From assembly GCA_937901525.1 (NCBI GenBank), contig CALDHX010000014.1, positions 1 through 64,000 on the forward strand: a stretch of 64,000 nucleotides of DNA, written 5' to 3'. This document shows, in pieces, positions 16,136-26,736 of this stretch (its first letter is position 1; each line of letters begins with the position of its first letter). A program made the translations under genes and the position numbers. The notes beneath the pieces were generated by a model. That model searched no databases, was not told the origin of the DNA, and worked only from the letters and a program-made list of their open reading frames with translations. The stretch comes from an uncultured Bacteroidales bacterium. GTDB lineage: Bacteria; Bacteroidota; Bacteroidia; Bacteroidales; P3.

Positions 16136-17155
16136 ATGGGAAACAATAATTTCTTAAAACTCGGAGCAGGCGTATTATGGCTTGCAGTAAGTATTGGCAG
16201 TTGCTATTTAACTGTTGAATCTTTTTATTTGTTGTTAGATTGGTCAAGATGGATATTGTGGATATTCGCTTTGGCTTTTTTTGTGCTTTCATCAGTTGGA
16301 ATGACCTTTATTTATGATTCATTCAATTCAAACAGTGATTTATTAGAAGCAAAACGTACACCTTGCTTTGTTACAGGTATTTTAATGGTGTTAGCTTTTT
16401 GGGGCATATTTTCATTGCCAACAAATACGCACACTTTGTATTTGCAACAAAATGCGAAAGAAGTAGTTGAAAAAGATTTAACAGAAGCAGAAAGAAATTT
16501 ACAACAATTAGCTGACGGAAGTTTTATAAATGAACAATGGGCAGAAAAAGCAGTTAAGGTTGGCGGTTTATTAAATGCATTAGAACAAGAATATAAGCGA
16601 CCTGATAGACCGGGAATTGGAAAAAGATGTAAAGCAATTATTGATAAAATAGAAATAGCTGTAGATCCAACAGGAAAATGGAAATTAGAAACAGATAGGA
16701 ATATTTCTGCTAATTCATATAAGGTAATAGAGGCTCTTACACTTGAACAAATGGAAAATGAACGCCAAAAATTTTTGGCTGCTCATGATTTATCAAAGAA
16801 AGGAACTGCTAAAAGAGATATAAATAATTGTTTAAAAAGAATCGGAACTATCAAGAAGGGTATTGATAAAAATACTATCAATTATTCAGAAATGGTAAAT
16901 GAAACAAGTGATGTTTTAGAAATTGCTTATCCTTTATTGTCAGAATATGGAAAAGGACATGAGTTTAATAATAAAGTTTCAAAAACATCTCAATTAAAAA
17001 AAGTATATGAAGTATTTATGTCTTGGTTTAAAGGAGATTTGAAAGGACAAGGCTTTGCAATTTGGTTTGTTATTTCTATACTTATAGATTTAGCAGGATT
17101 TTTATTTGCAACAATAGCATTTAGAAACACAATAAGTAAAAAGATTTTTAATTAA
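16136..17155 (+). CDS. Hypothetical multi-pass membrane protein (island A, gene 1)
   Basis: A 339-residue protein I do not recognise. Three hydrophobic segments lie near the N-terminus (about residues 8-28, 36-60, 78-95) and one near the C-terminus (about 308-330). They enclose a mostly helical, charged domain of about 200 residues (VEKDLTEAERNLQQLADG, LTLEQMENERQKFLAAHD and others). It is the first gene after the leader RNA and precedes a P-loop GTPase gene by 22 bases. It may be the membrane platform for the products of the operon. Confidence 0.75.
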   Translation: MGNNNFLKLGAGVLWLAVSIGSCYLTVESFYLLLDWSRWILWIFALAFFVLSSVGMTFIYDSFNSNSDLLEAKRTPCFVTGILMVLAFWGIFSLPTNTHTLYLQQNAKEVVEKDLTEAERNLQQLADGSFINEQWAEKAVKVGGLLNALEQEYKRPDRPGIGKRCKAIIDKIEIAVDPTGKWKLETDRNISANSYKVIEALTLEQMENERQKFLAAHDLSKKGTAKRDINNCLKRIGTIKKGIDKNTINYSEMVNETSDVLEIAYPLLSEYGKGHEFNNKVSKTSQLKKVYEVFMSWFKGDLKGQGFAIWFVISILIDLAGFLFATIAFRNTISKKIFN

Positions 17156-17177
17156 TTAACAATAAAAATTAGATATT

Positions 17178-18173
17178 ATGCCAATTACAAATAATAATGA
17201 AGAACAAGAACTTCAACAAGAAATTCATCAAGAAATTCTACAAGGACTTCAACAAGAACAATTGGATGTTGTTCAAGAAATAGACAGACAAGATAATAAT
17301 GAAGAACAAGTATTTCAACAAGAACAAGTGGATGTTGTTCAAGAAATAGTGGACATTCCTGCACAAACATCAACGGGAGGAATAGTTAATGTTAATGTAA
17401 AGGATACGACATCTCCAATAATATTCCTTTTTGGACCTCCAGCAGCAGGTAAAACAATGACATTAGTTCGTTTATACAGATATTTAGATCATATAAGCAT
17501 AGTGATAAAACCTAATCAGTCTTTTGTTAGTAATGATGGAGGAGAATATGTTAGCAGATGCAAAAACTTTCATGATGACGCAACGAGTAATTTAGCGGCA
17601 GAAGCAACGAAAGGTGTTAATTTTATGCTTTTAGATATTTGGGATAATGCAGTAAAAAAATGTCAAATATTAGAAAGCCCAGGTGAAGGGTTATTTGAAC
17701 CAGATCCTAACAAGAACATATCTTTCCCTAATCAATTTGTTTCCAGTATAATGCGTTCTAAAAATAGGAAAGTTTATATCTTTATCTTAGAGCCAAATTA
17801 TAAAGATAGAGCAACAAGAGTGAGATACAAAAAAAGGATTGCAGAAGTACGAAAAAAGATGAAGAAAAAAGACAAGGCAATATTCCTTTATAATAAAATA
17901 GATTGCTCACCTGCCTTAGATGATAAAGGAAATGTTAATATAAAAACTCTAAGAAAAGAAATAAATGAAGATTATCCTGGCTTGTTAGATTTATTCAAAG
18001 TACATGGCCCGAAAGCAATAATAAAGGAGTATGATTGTTATTTGATTCCTTTCCAAACAGGAGATTACTCCGAGGAATTTAATACAGTGCTAAATAAAAA
18101 AGTAAAAATATTTTCGGAAGGAGATGATGAATATCCTCAAGAACTTTGGAATACAATTAAAAAATGCTTGTAG
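17178..18173 (+). CDS. P-loop GTPase-like protein (island A, gene 2)
   Basis: A 331-residue protein. Residues 1-60 are a Glu/Gln-rich extension containing a 22-residue direct repeat (QQEQLDVVQEI and QQEQVDVVQEI). A P-loop nucleotide-binding domain follows: Walker A GPPAAGKTMT (about residues 84-93), a switch-like ESPGEGLFEPD and the guanine-specificity motif NKID (FLYNKIDC). This makes it a GTPase rather than a generic ATPase. Its subclass is uncertain; GTPases of this appearance occur in bacterial conflict and signalling operons. It lies between a membrane protein gene and a coiled-coil membrane protein gene, with 3 bases between its stop and the next ATG. Confidence 0.8.
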   Translation: MPITNNNEEQELQQEIHQEILQGLQQEQLDVVQEIDRQDNNEEQVFQQEQVDVVQEIVDIPAQTSTGGIVNVNVKDTTSPIIFLFGPPAAGKTMTLVRLYRYLDHISIVIKPNQSFVSNDGGEYVSRCKNFHDDATSNLAAEATKGVNFMLLDIWDNAVKKCQILESPGEGLFEPDPNKNISFPNQFVSSIMRSKNRKVYIFILEPNYKDRATRVRYKKRIAEVRKKMKKKDKAIFLYNKIDCSPALDDKGNVNIKTLRKEINEDYPGLLDLFKVHGPKAIIKEYDCYLIPFQTGDYSEEFNTVLNKKVKIFSEGDDEYPQELWNTIKKCL

Positions 18174-18176
18174 ATT

Positions 18177-19493
18177 ATGACTGAGAAGTTTTATATATTA
18201 GGAAAATTAGGTGACAGTGATGGATTTCAAGTTTATGACTTGAAATCCAAAACCACTGCACAAGGTGATGACTATTCATTTCTTGCTACTTCTTTTCATA
18301 AAGATGGTTATAAAGAACTTTTTAAAATAAGTAGAGAGGGCTATAAGACTTATTATACTTATATTAAAAATAATCTTTCATCTGACAGAACTGGTTGTAT
18401 GCTTGGTTTTTCTTATGTTTATGAAGATAATAGCAATGTTATAAAAGATTTTTTGGGTTTAAGAAAAAAAATGAAAGAAGCACTTAATCATTTGCTTAAA
18501 GGAAATGGTGAAATCAAAATAACTTCTTTTAATGATAATAGTGTAAATGCTTCCCTAAACCATATAGAAGATTTTACAAAAAAAGCAAACGCTGATAAAC
18601 TTCCTTTGCCATTAAATCCAATTCAATATACTGCTCAAAATCCTAATGATTTAACTAATGAAAAGATTTGGGAGATGTTGAAAAAGAGTGTTAATGTGGA
18701 AATAACGGAAGAGATTCCAACAGCTCTTTCACAAAAAGAACAAACTATTAAAACATTAACATCACAAATACAACAATTGGGAATTTTAATTCAGCAAAAA
18801 GATACGGAAATTCAAGAATTGAAAAATGAAAAAGATGTTTTAAGAAAGAGTAATGAGGATTTAAAAACTCAATTAAAAGATGCTAATAGTAAGAATGGTG
18901 GTAGAGATAGAGAAATAAAAAAACACTTAAAAGAGATTGAAAATTGTCTTTCCTCAAATGCAGAAAATATCACTTCTACACCTCCTACGCAAAAACAAAA
19001 TATGTTTAAAAAAATACTTCCATTCTTTATTTTAATTCTTGTAATTATTAATATTGTTATCGGTGTTTCTAATTGTTCTGGTAATTCAAAACAAGATGAA
19101 ACTAATTATAAAGATGAAATTCAGAGATTGGAAAATGAAATTTCACAATATAAAGATAGTTGTGATTTATTAAATACACAAATAAATAGCATAACTAACG
19201 AATTATATAATACAATAAAACCATATAAGGAAGATACAAAACCGAAACATAAAAAAGAAGAGGTTAAAAAAGAACAAAAAGACACTAATAAAAAGCAACC
19301 TTCACAAGATGAAAAGGATTACGATGAATGGGTTAAAGACCCGAAACATTTAAAAGAGATGACAGAAATACTTAAACAAGAAGCAGAAAAAAGTAAAAAG
19401 AAATATGAGAATATAAATAAGGATTGTAAAGATTGTAAAGAATTTACAAAAGATGAAAAAATAGTATTATGGAAAAAACATTTCAAAAAATAA
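18177..19493 (+). CDS. Coiled-coil, single-pass membrane protein (island A, gene 3)
   Basis: A 438-residue protein. Residues 1-125 form a globular domain that resembles the N-terminus of the fifth gene (here KTYYTYIKNN and GFSYVYEDNSNVIKD). A coiled coil spans about 185-250 (IQQLGILIQQKDTEIQELKN). One membrane segment follows (FKKILPFFILILVIINIVIG, about 277-298). A second coiled coil and a lysine-rich tail come last. The start codon lies 3 bases after the GTPase stop. The topology suggests a cytoplasmic sensor domain and an extracytoplasmic coil. The function is not known. Confidence 0.75.
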   Translation: MTEKFYILGKLGDSDGFQVYDLKSKTTAQGDDYSFLATSFHKDGYKELFKISREGYKTYYTYIKNNLSSDRTGCMLGFSYVYEDNSNVIKDFLGLRKKMKEALNHLLKGNGEIKITSFNDNSVNASLNHIEDFTKKANADKLPLPLNPIQYTAQNPNDLTNEKIWEMLKKSVNVEITEEIPTALSQKEQTIKTLTSQIQQLGILIQQKDTEIQELKNEKDVLRKSNEDLKTQLKDANSKNGGRDREIKKHLKEIENCLSSNAENITSTPPTQKQNMFKKILPFFILILVIINIVIGVSNCSGNSKQDETNYKDEIQRLENEISQYKDSCDLLNTQINSITNELYNTIKPYKEDTKPKHKKEEVKKEQKDTNKKQPSQDEKDYDEWVKDPKHLKEMTEILKQEAEKSKKKYENINKDCKDCKEFTKDEKIVLWKKHFKK

Positions 19494-20029
19494 GTAAACT
19501 AAATTTCACATTGTTATTATCACTTTTCGTTGTTTTTGCTTCTTGTGGGAGCAAAAACAACGAGAGTTATTCTGATGAATATTCGGAAGATTATACAGAA
19601 GATGAATATTATGAAGATGAAATAATTATTGAAGATTATGTAGAAATTGCATATCAAGAAAAGAATGGAGTAAAATTATTACCTGTTAGCATAAATGGTT
19701 TAGGTTTCTATATGATATTCGATACAGGTTGTTCCACAAATCTTATTTCAAGATTAGAGTTTATGGCTCTTGTCAAAAACGGACTGATAACCGAAGAAGA
19801 TATTTTGGAGCCTATTCAGAGTTCTATAGCTGACGGAAGCGTTGTAGAAATGCCTGTTGTGAGATTAAAGAAAGTAATAGTCGGAAATAAAATTCTTTTT
19901 GAGAATGTGGAAGCCGCTGTTGCCGATAATGTTGCAGCTGATTTGCTCTTAGGTAATGAAATATTGAACAGAGTAAAATCATACGAAATAGATAATAATG
20001 AACAAGTAATTAAATTCAAATTATGGTAA
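19469..20029 (+). CDS. Lipoprotein retropepsin-like aspartic protease (island A, gene 4)
   Basis: A 186-residue protein with a lipoprotein signal (LFVVFASCGSKNN). A very acidic linker follows (SYSDEYSEDYTEDEYYEDE). Residues about 75-186 form a clan AA aspartic protease domain. The active-site motif is IFDTGCSTNLIS and the downstream hydrophobic-hydrophobic-Gly motif is DLLLGNEILNRV. Such domains work as homodimers. It should be anchored outside the inner membrane. Its gene overlaps the preceding one by 25 bases, and the next gene starts 4 bases after its stop. A target among the neighbouring membrane proteins is possible but unproven. Confidence 0.88.
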   Translation: MEKTFQKISKLNFTLLLSLFVVFASCGSKNNESYSDEYSEDYTEDEYYEDEIIIEDYVEIAYQEKNGVKLLPVSINGLGFYMIFDTGCSTNLISRLEFMALVKNGLITEEDILEPIQSSIADGSVVEMPVVRLKKVIVGNKILFENVEAAVADNVAADLLLGNEILNRVKSYEIDNNEQVIKFKLW

Positions 20030-20033
20030 TATT

Positions 20034-21107
20034 ATGTCGTACTCACTTTATTTATTACATATCAAAAAGGCAAAAAAAGTAGAGCAATATCCAATAGATT
20101 ATACTACTGATATATTTAAGAAATATGTCAAGAAATTAAAACACGCTCAACATTTGTTTGTAGAAAAGAAAGGTATAAATGTCTACTACACTTATTTAAG
20201 ACGTTTGAATGCTTCTAACACCGATTATTATGGATTTTGTTTTGCTTTTACAGGTGAGTATATTGAAAATGTTGAAGCAATGTTTGAGTGTTGCGAAACT
20301 TTGGTCTATAAGATTCTCAACCAAAATGAATTGCTTTCAGGTTCTATGCCTTTGAACTTGCAAATAAAAAATCCTTTTCACACAAAATCACCAGAATTAA
20401 AAAGAATTGAAGAATGGTTTAATCAAATTGCATCTCATTATCATGATTCGATCAGACCATTTATAGGTGCTGTTGCAGATACTTCTGAAATAGAAAAACA
20501 AATAGGAGTTAATAATAAAGAAGATATTATTTATACTATAAATAATTACAATCATATCAATTTTTTTTCAAACAAATTAACTAATGGTGTAAAAGACGTT
20601 GTTGAAATAAAAAAGCCTACCAAATTGATTTTTACTACTATTTTTTATATTTCTATTTTATTACTTTTAATTTCTGCTGTTGTTTATAATAATTATAGGA
20701 TTGAACAAAAAGAAAAGCAAACTAAAATAGAAGAAGCAGAAAAGAATAAAAAACCTAAGATTCACAATATAGAAATTGGAAATGGTGAAAAAGTATCTTC
20801 TATATCAAATTTTGGAGAAGATATTTACTCGCAAGAAACAGTATGTCTTTTCCCTAAAATATATTATACATCATATAGTACAAATTATTACAAATTAGAT
20901 ATAAAATGGTATAATCCAAATGGAGGGCTCATTGGAGAATCATCAGAGGAATATACTTTATACAAAGGAAACTCTGATAAAATATTGAATGGTTGGGAGA
21001 ATAAAAACAAAAAAAGATGGAAAGCTGGAAATTATAAAATAGAGATATGGTGTGAAGGTGTTAAATTATCAGAAAAATACTTTACCATTCATAGTAAAAA
21101 AAGTTGA
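20034..21107 (+). CDS. Single-pass membrane protein with C-terminal Ig-like domain (island A, gene 5)
   Basis: A 357-residue protein. Its first 110 residues share a pattern with gene 3 of the operon (NVYYTYLRRL ... YYGFCFAFTGEYIENVEAMF). One membrane segment lies at about 200-220 (LIFTTIFYISILLLLISAVV). The C-terminal 110 residues look like a beta-sandwich (KLDIKWYNPNGGLIGE, WKAGNYKIEIWCEGVKLSEK), as in Bacteroidetes exported proteins with a W..G.Y.IEIW motif. It is the last gene before the ACGCTCGT hairpin terminator. The function is unknown. Confidence 0.72.
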   Translation: MSYSLYLLHIKKAKKVEQYPIDYTTDIFKKYVKKLKHAQHLFVEKKGINVYYTYLRRLNASNTDYYGFCFAFTGEYIENVEAMFECCETLVYKILNQNELLSGSMPLNLQIKNPFHTKSPELKRIEEWFNQIASHYHDSIRPFIGAVADTSEIEKQIGVNNKEDIIYTINNYNHINFFSNKLTNGVKDVVEIKKPTKLIFTTIFYISILLLLISAVVYNNYRIEQKEKQTKIEEAEKNKKPKIHNIEIGNGEKVSSISNFGEDIYSQETVCLFPKIYYTSYSTNYYKLDIKWYNPNGGLIGESSEEYTLYKGNSDKILNGWENKNKKRWKAGNYKIEIWCEGVKLSEKYFTIHSKKS

Positions 21108-21128
21108 TGTTAAAATAATATAACTCAA

Positions 21129-21173
21129 AAAACGCTCGTAAGTCTTTGTTTTATTTTGACAAACGAGCGTTTT
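21129..21173. terminator. Island-end hairpin repeat, copy 1
   Basis: AAAACGCTCGT (21129-21139) pairs with ACGAGCGTTTT (21163-21173). The loop AAGTCTTTGTTTTATT(T) is also conserved in the copy at 29505-29539. It ends the island A operon and faces thiF on the other strand. Confidence 0.8.
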
Positions 21174-21210
21174 GTTATTTTATTTTTTTGAATTTCTTTG
21201 CTTAATTGTG

Positions 21211-21927
21211 TTACAATTCAAATATATTAAAGTTATAGTTTTTGACATTAAAGATTAGGAGTTTGTTTTTCAAAGAAACATCGGTATAATTGGTTAAAAA
21301 CTTTATAACTTCGTTTGAAGCAATAGAAGCAGTGATTGAGGGCAAGACTCCAATCACTGCTTTGTTTTTATTACTCTCTTCTTTCAATAGGTTTTCTTCT
21401 GGAAAAAGGGTTCTGTAATTTGCAGAATCTTCCTCGCAATTAAGCAAAGCGACTTGCCCTTCAAAGTCCGAGATAGCAGAATAAACAAAAGGCTTTTTCA
21501 ATCTTTGGCAAGCGTCATTTATTACATAACGTGTTGCAAAGTTATCGCAACAATCCACCACAATATCATAATCCCTAATAATCCTTTCTGCATTTTCTTT
21601 ACTCAAAAACTCATTGTAAGCAACTATTTGACAATCGCCGTTAAGTTCCTTTAAATTCGCTTTTGCCTTTTCAACCTTTTCTTCTCCTACTTGCGACTCT
21701 TTGTAAAGAATCTGACGATGAAGATTGCTCAAACTAACCTTATCTTTATCAATAAGGCCAATTACTCCAACGCCAGAGGCGACAAGCAAAAGACTTGCAA
21801 TGCTTCCCAAGCCTCCAACACCTACAATCAAGACTTTTGCTTGTTTTAACTTTTCTTGTCCTTCGACTCCAAAACCCTCTAACTCTATTTGACGAGAATA
21901 TCTCAAAAAATCCTTTTCCTCTAACAT
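21211..21927 (-). CDS. thiF: ThiF/HesA/MoeB-family adenylyltransferase
   Basis: An E1-like enzyme that adenylates the C-terminal Gly-Gly of ThiS so that sulfur can be loaded for thiazole synthesis. The 238 residues hold the nucleotide-binding glycines (VLIVGVGGLGSIASLL), the NLHRQILY motif and VDCCDNFATR. The usual zinc-binding CxxC pair is missing: where relatives have a YRCLFP motif, this protein has NYRTLFPEE. It is the last gene of the thi operon. Its ATG overlaps the thiH stop (TAATG). A diverged C-terminal relic of the same family lies at 15254-15403. Confidence 0.9.
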   Translation of the reverse strand: MLEEKDFLRYSRQIELEGFGVEGQEKLKQAKVLIVGVGGLGSIASLLLVASGVGVIGLIDKDKVSLSNLHRQILYKESQVGEEKVEKAKANLKELNGDCQIVAYNEFLSKENAERIIRDYDIVVDCCDNFATRYVINDACQRLKKPFVYSAISDFEGQVALLNCEEDSANYRTLFPEENLLKEESNKNKAVIGVLPSITASIASNEVIKFLTNYTDVSLKNKLLIFNVKNYNFNIFEL

Positions 21928-23042
21928 TAACTTAAAATTTTATCCCAATCTTTAAATACTACATCATAGCCTTGTGAGCGTACCATAGTTTCCATTTCTT
22001 CTACACTTCTATCATCATTTACGTGAAATTGTTCTAATTCTACATCAGGATTAGAATATCCTCCCGGCTCTGTCTTACTTCCTGCACTCATTGAGGTAAT
22101 GCCAAGGGAAACAAAATGATTTCTCATCTCAGGTCTTTCTCTTGTTGACATTGTTATTTCAACATCGTTATCAAAAAGGCGAAATGCCCAAATGATTTGA
22201 GCAAATTGCTTTTCATTCACGCAATAATCTGCTTGAAATCCACCTGCGGCAGGTCTCATTCTTGGGAAAGAAATAGAGTATTTTGTCTTCCAATAATTCT
22301 TTCTCATAAATTGCAAGTGCATAGCTAAAAACACCATTTCCGTTCTCCATTCTTCCAAACCAATTAAGGCTCCCATGCCAACTCTATGAATGCCTGCTTT
22401 GGCTAATCTCTCAGGACACTCTAAGCGATAAAGATAATTTGATTTCATTCCCTTAGGGTGATAATATTTGTAGCGACTTTCATTATATGTTTCTTGATAA
22501 ACATAAACCGAATTAGCACCTGCTTGAATCAATCTCTCATATTCTTCTGTTTTCATTGGGAATACTTCCAAATTAATTGCAGAAAAATAAGGACGACATA
22601 GCTTTATAGCATTTTCAATGTAAGAAACGCCTGCATTTTTATGATTTTCCCCTGTAAGCAAAAGCACATTATCATAGCCCATTGCTTTGATTGCTTTTAT
22701 TTCTTCCAAGATTTGCTCATCGGAAAGAGTAATTCTACCTATTTGATTGTTGTGATTAAACCCACAATAAATACAATGATTACTACATTCGTTTGAAAGA
22801 TACATAGGAATGTAAAACTGCATAACCTTTCCAAAGCGTTTTTGTGTAATATTTCTACTCATAAACGCCATTTGTTCAAGATATTTTTCTGCCTTTGGAG
22901 AAATTAACGCTTTAAAATCCTCAATATCTAAATATTTTTTTGATAAGGCTTTTACAACATCATTTTCCGTTTTAGAATATATGCTATCGGTTACCTCTTG
23001 CCAAGAAAGTGATTTTACAATATCATAAAAACTCTTTTCCAT
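21927..23042 (-). CDS. thiH: 2-iminoacetate synthase (tyrosine lyase)
   Basis: A radical SAM enzyme that cleaves tyrosine to dehydroglycine and p-cresol for the thiazole ring. The cluster motif is CSNHCIYCGFNH (about residues 84-95). The 371 residues match the family, including PRMRPAAGG and SAGSKTEPGGYS. ThiH, rather than the oxygen-using ThiO, fits an anaerobe. It starts 2 bases after the thiC stop. Confidence 0.96.
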   Translation of the reverse strand: MEKSFYDIVKSLSWQEVTDSIYSKTENDVVKALSKKYLDIEDFKALISPKAEKYLEQMAFMSRNITQKRFGKVMQFYIPMYLSNECSNHCIYCGFNHNNQIGRITLSDEQILEEIKAIKAMGYDNVLLLTGENHKNAGVSYIENAIKLCRPYFSAINLEVFPMKTEEYERLIQAGANSVYVYQETYNESRYKYYHPKGMKSNYLYRLECPERLAKAGIHRVGMGALIGLEEWRTEMVFLAMHLQFMRKNYWKTKYSISFPRMRPAAGGFQADYCVNEKQFAQIIWAFRLFDNDVEITMSTRERPEMRNHFVSLGITSMSAGSKTEPGGYSNPDVELEQFHVNDDRSVEEMETMVRSQGYDVVFKDWDKILS

Positions 23043-23044
23043 AA

Positions 23045-24733
<1,689 letters not shown>

Positions 24734-24739
24734 TTAACA

Positions 24740-25519
24740 TTAAAAATTCAAAAACTCTGTTAATGGAGAAGAGGCTTGTGCTGTATTGAATGAAGTTGCT
24801 AATCCACTTTCGTAAGCTATGCGTCCTGCTTTTACTGCCAAAGAAAAGGCTTCTGCCATCGCAATAGGATCGCCCGCAATCGCAATTGCAGTATTGACAA
24901 GCACTGCATCGGCTCCTAATTCCATTGCTTGCGCTGCATGACTTGGCGCTCCTATGCCTGCATCTATTACAACCGGTACATTACTTTGCTCAATTATTAT
25001 TTCCAAAAGCTCTTTTGTAACAAGTCCTTTATTGCTTCCTATCGGTGAGGCTAAGGGCATTACGGTTGCAGCCCCAACTTCTTCTAATTGTTTACACAAA
25101 ACAGGGTCTGCTTGAATGTATGGCAAAACTATAAAGCCATCTTTTACTAATTCTTCTGTGGCTTTTAGGGTTTCTATCGCATCTGGAAAAAGGTATTTAG
25201 GGTCTGGGTGAATTTCAAGCTTCAACCAATTTGTTTGAAGGGCCTCTCGTGCCATTTGTGCTGCGAAAACTGCTTCTTTTGCATTTCTTACTCCTGAGGT
25301 ATTAGGCAAAAGAATTACCTTTTCTCTGTCTATGTACGATAACATATCGTCTTCTTTGGAGTTTTCAAGGTTTACTCTTTTCATTGCAGTAGTTACCATT
25401 TGGGTTTGTGAGGATTTGATTGCCTGTCCCATGATTTCGTTTGAAGGAAACTTTCCTGTACCTAAGAATAATCTTGATTCAAATTCCCTTCCTGCTATTA
25501 CTAATTTCTCGTTCTTCAT
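24740..25519 (-). CDS. thiG: Thiazole synthase
   Basis: A TIM-barrel enzyme that builds the thiazole phosphate from DXP, dehydroglycine and ThiS thiocarboxylate. The 259 residues include the [10 protein letters not shown] start, [27 protein letters not shown] and [21 protein letters not shown]-rich repeats (TTTTTTCTTTG) fill the 46 bases between it and thiE. Confidence 0.97.
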   Translation of the reverse strand: MKNEKLVIAGREFESRLFLGTGKFPSNEIMGQAIKSSQTQMVTTAMKRVNLENSKEDDMLSYIDREKVILLPNTSGVRNAKEAVFAAQMAREALQTNWLKLEIHPDPKYLFPDAIETLKATEELVKDGFIVLPYIQADPVLCKQLEEVGAATVMPLASPIGSNKGLVTKELLEIIIEQSNVPVVIDAGIGAPSHAAQAMELGADAVLVNTAIAIAGDPIAMAEAFSLAVKAGRIAYESGLATSFNTAQASSPLTEFLNF

Positions 25520-25565
25520 ATCGTTATTTTTTTTCTTTGTTTTTTTTATTTTTTTCTTTGATTTT

Positions 25566-26174
25566 TTAAATTTTTTCTTTGAAATATTTTCTTAATTCTT
25601 TGATTTTTTTTTCGGGGTCTTCACTCTCTAAAATCAAAGACGAAAGTGCTATGCCATAAACCTTTGTTTGAGAGAATTTTTCCACATCTTCTAAGCGTAT
25701 TCCTCCTATTGCATAAATTGGAATATCTACATCTATGTCTTTATATCCTTCTAATCCAAGAATAGGACTTAGATTTTCCTTTGTCGAAGTAAAGCGATAG
25801 GGCCCTAATCCTATGTAATCGGCTCCTTCTTCATAGGCTTTAAGGATTTGCTCTTTGGTATTGCAAGTCCGTCCTATGATTTGGAAAGGTTTAAGCACGT
25901 TTCTTGCAAGTGAAATCTCTTCATCTTTTTGACCAAGATGCACTCCGTCTGCTTCAACCTCTAAGGCAAGGCGATAATCATCGTTAATAATTAACTTAGC
26001 CTTATATTTTTCGCATTCTTTCTTTAAGATATTTGCCGCTTCCATTCTTTGACTTAGGCTACTGTGCTTCATTCTAAGTTGAATAAGCTTTATGCCGTTG
26101 TCTAAGGCAAGTTTTGCACTATCTATGTAAGAATACTTATCGTTTTGGTGTGTTATAAAGTATATTCTATCCAT
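25566..26174 (-). CDS. thiE: Thiamine-phosphate synthase
   Basis: It joins HMP-PP and thiazole phosphate. The 202 residues carry the family motifs [52 protein letters not shown] and YAIGGI. I place the start at ATG 26172-26174 ([10 protein letters not shown]), because an earlier in-frame start would overlap the preceding gene by about 44 bases. This is the more complete of two ThiE-like proteins in the operon. Confidence 0.92.
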   Translation of the reverse strand: MDRIYFITHQNDKYSYIDSAKLALDNGIKLIQLRMKHSSLSQRMEAANILKKECEKYKAKLIINDDYRLALEVEADGVHLGQKDEEISLARNVLKPFQIIGRTCNTKEQILKAYEEGADYIGLGPYRFTSTKENLSPILGLEGYKDIDVDIPIYAIGGIRLEDVEKFSQTKVYGIALSSLILESEDPEKKIKELRKYFKEKI

Positions 26175-26187
26175 TTTTATTCTCGTT

Positions 26188-26736
26188 TTATTTCCATAGA
26201 AAACCCATAATTGCAGCTGCTGAAAATCCAATTTCTTTTAATTCTGAAAATTTGCTTGGTTCAACGCCCGAAAGTGCAAAGACTTTTTCATCAATCACTC
26301 CTTGCTTTACGGCTTTTCTTAATTCTTCTTTTGAAAACTTTGCCTCATATCCTTCTTTGCTTATACTGTTATATATAGGTGAGAGAAAGACATAATCACA
26401 TTTTGGTTTCCACTTTCCAACCTCTTCTATGCTATGACAACTTCTACTTATTCTTCCCTCAAAGGCAAAGGGCGATGTGTAATTGTTGCGTTTATTTAAA
26501 TGCACTCCTCCTATTTGAAATTCTTTTGCTACTTCCAAACAATCGTGTAACGAAAGGCGTTTTCTAATTGCAAGAGGCAGGTCTTCAAGCCAAAGAGACA
26601 TTTTCTCAGAAGTAAACTCAGGTTTGCGAATATGAAAATATTCTATCTCATTATTTTGAAGCAAGGTTTTTATTATTTGCTTTTCCTTTTCCCAATCATT
26701 GTATTGAGGAAGGGTTATGCCGATTAACCTCCACAT
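26188..26736 (-). CDS. Second ThiE/TenI-like protein, divergent
   Basis: A 182-residue TIM-barrel protein related to ThiE/TenI. Recognisable remnants are EYFHIRKPEF, IGGVHLNKRN, RISRSCHSIEE, CDYVFLSPIYNSISKEGY and ALSGV. Several pyrophosphate-binding residues of true ThiE differ (VHLNKR in place of VHLGQ.D). It may be a TenI-like thiazole tautomerase or a paralogue with another salvage role. It overlaps thiS by 13 bases. Confidence 0.8.
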   Translation of the reverse strand: MWRLIGITLPQYNDWEKEKQIIKTLLQNNEIEYFHIRKPEFTSEKMSLWLEDLPLAIRKRLSLHDCLEVAKEFQIGGVHLNKRNNYTSPFAFEGRISRSCHSIEEVGKWKPKCDYVFLSPIYNSISKEGYEAKFSKEELRKAVKQGVIDEKVFALSGVEPSKFSELKEIGFSAAAIMGFLWK

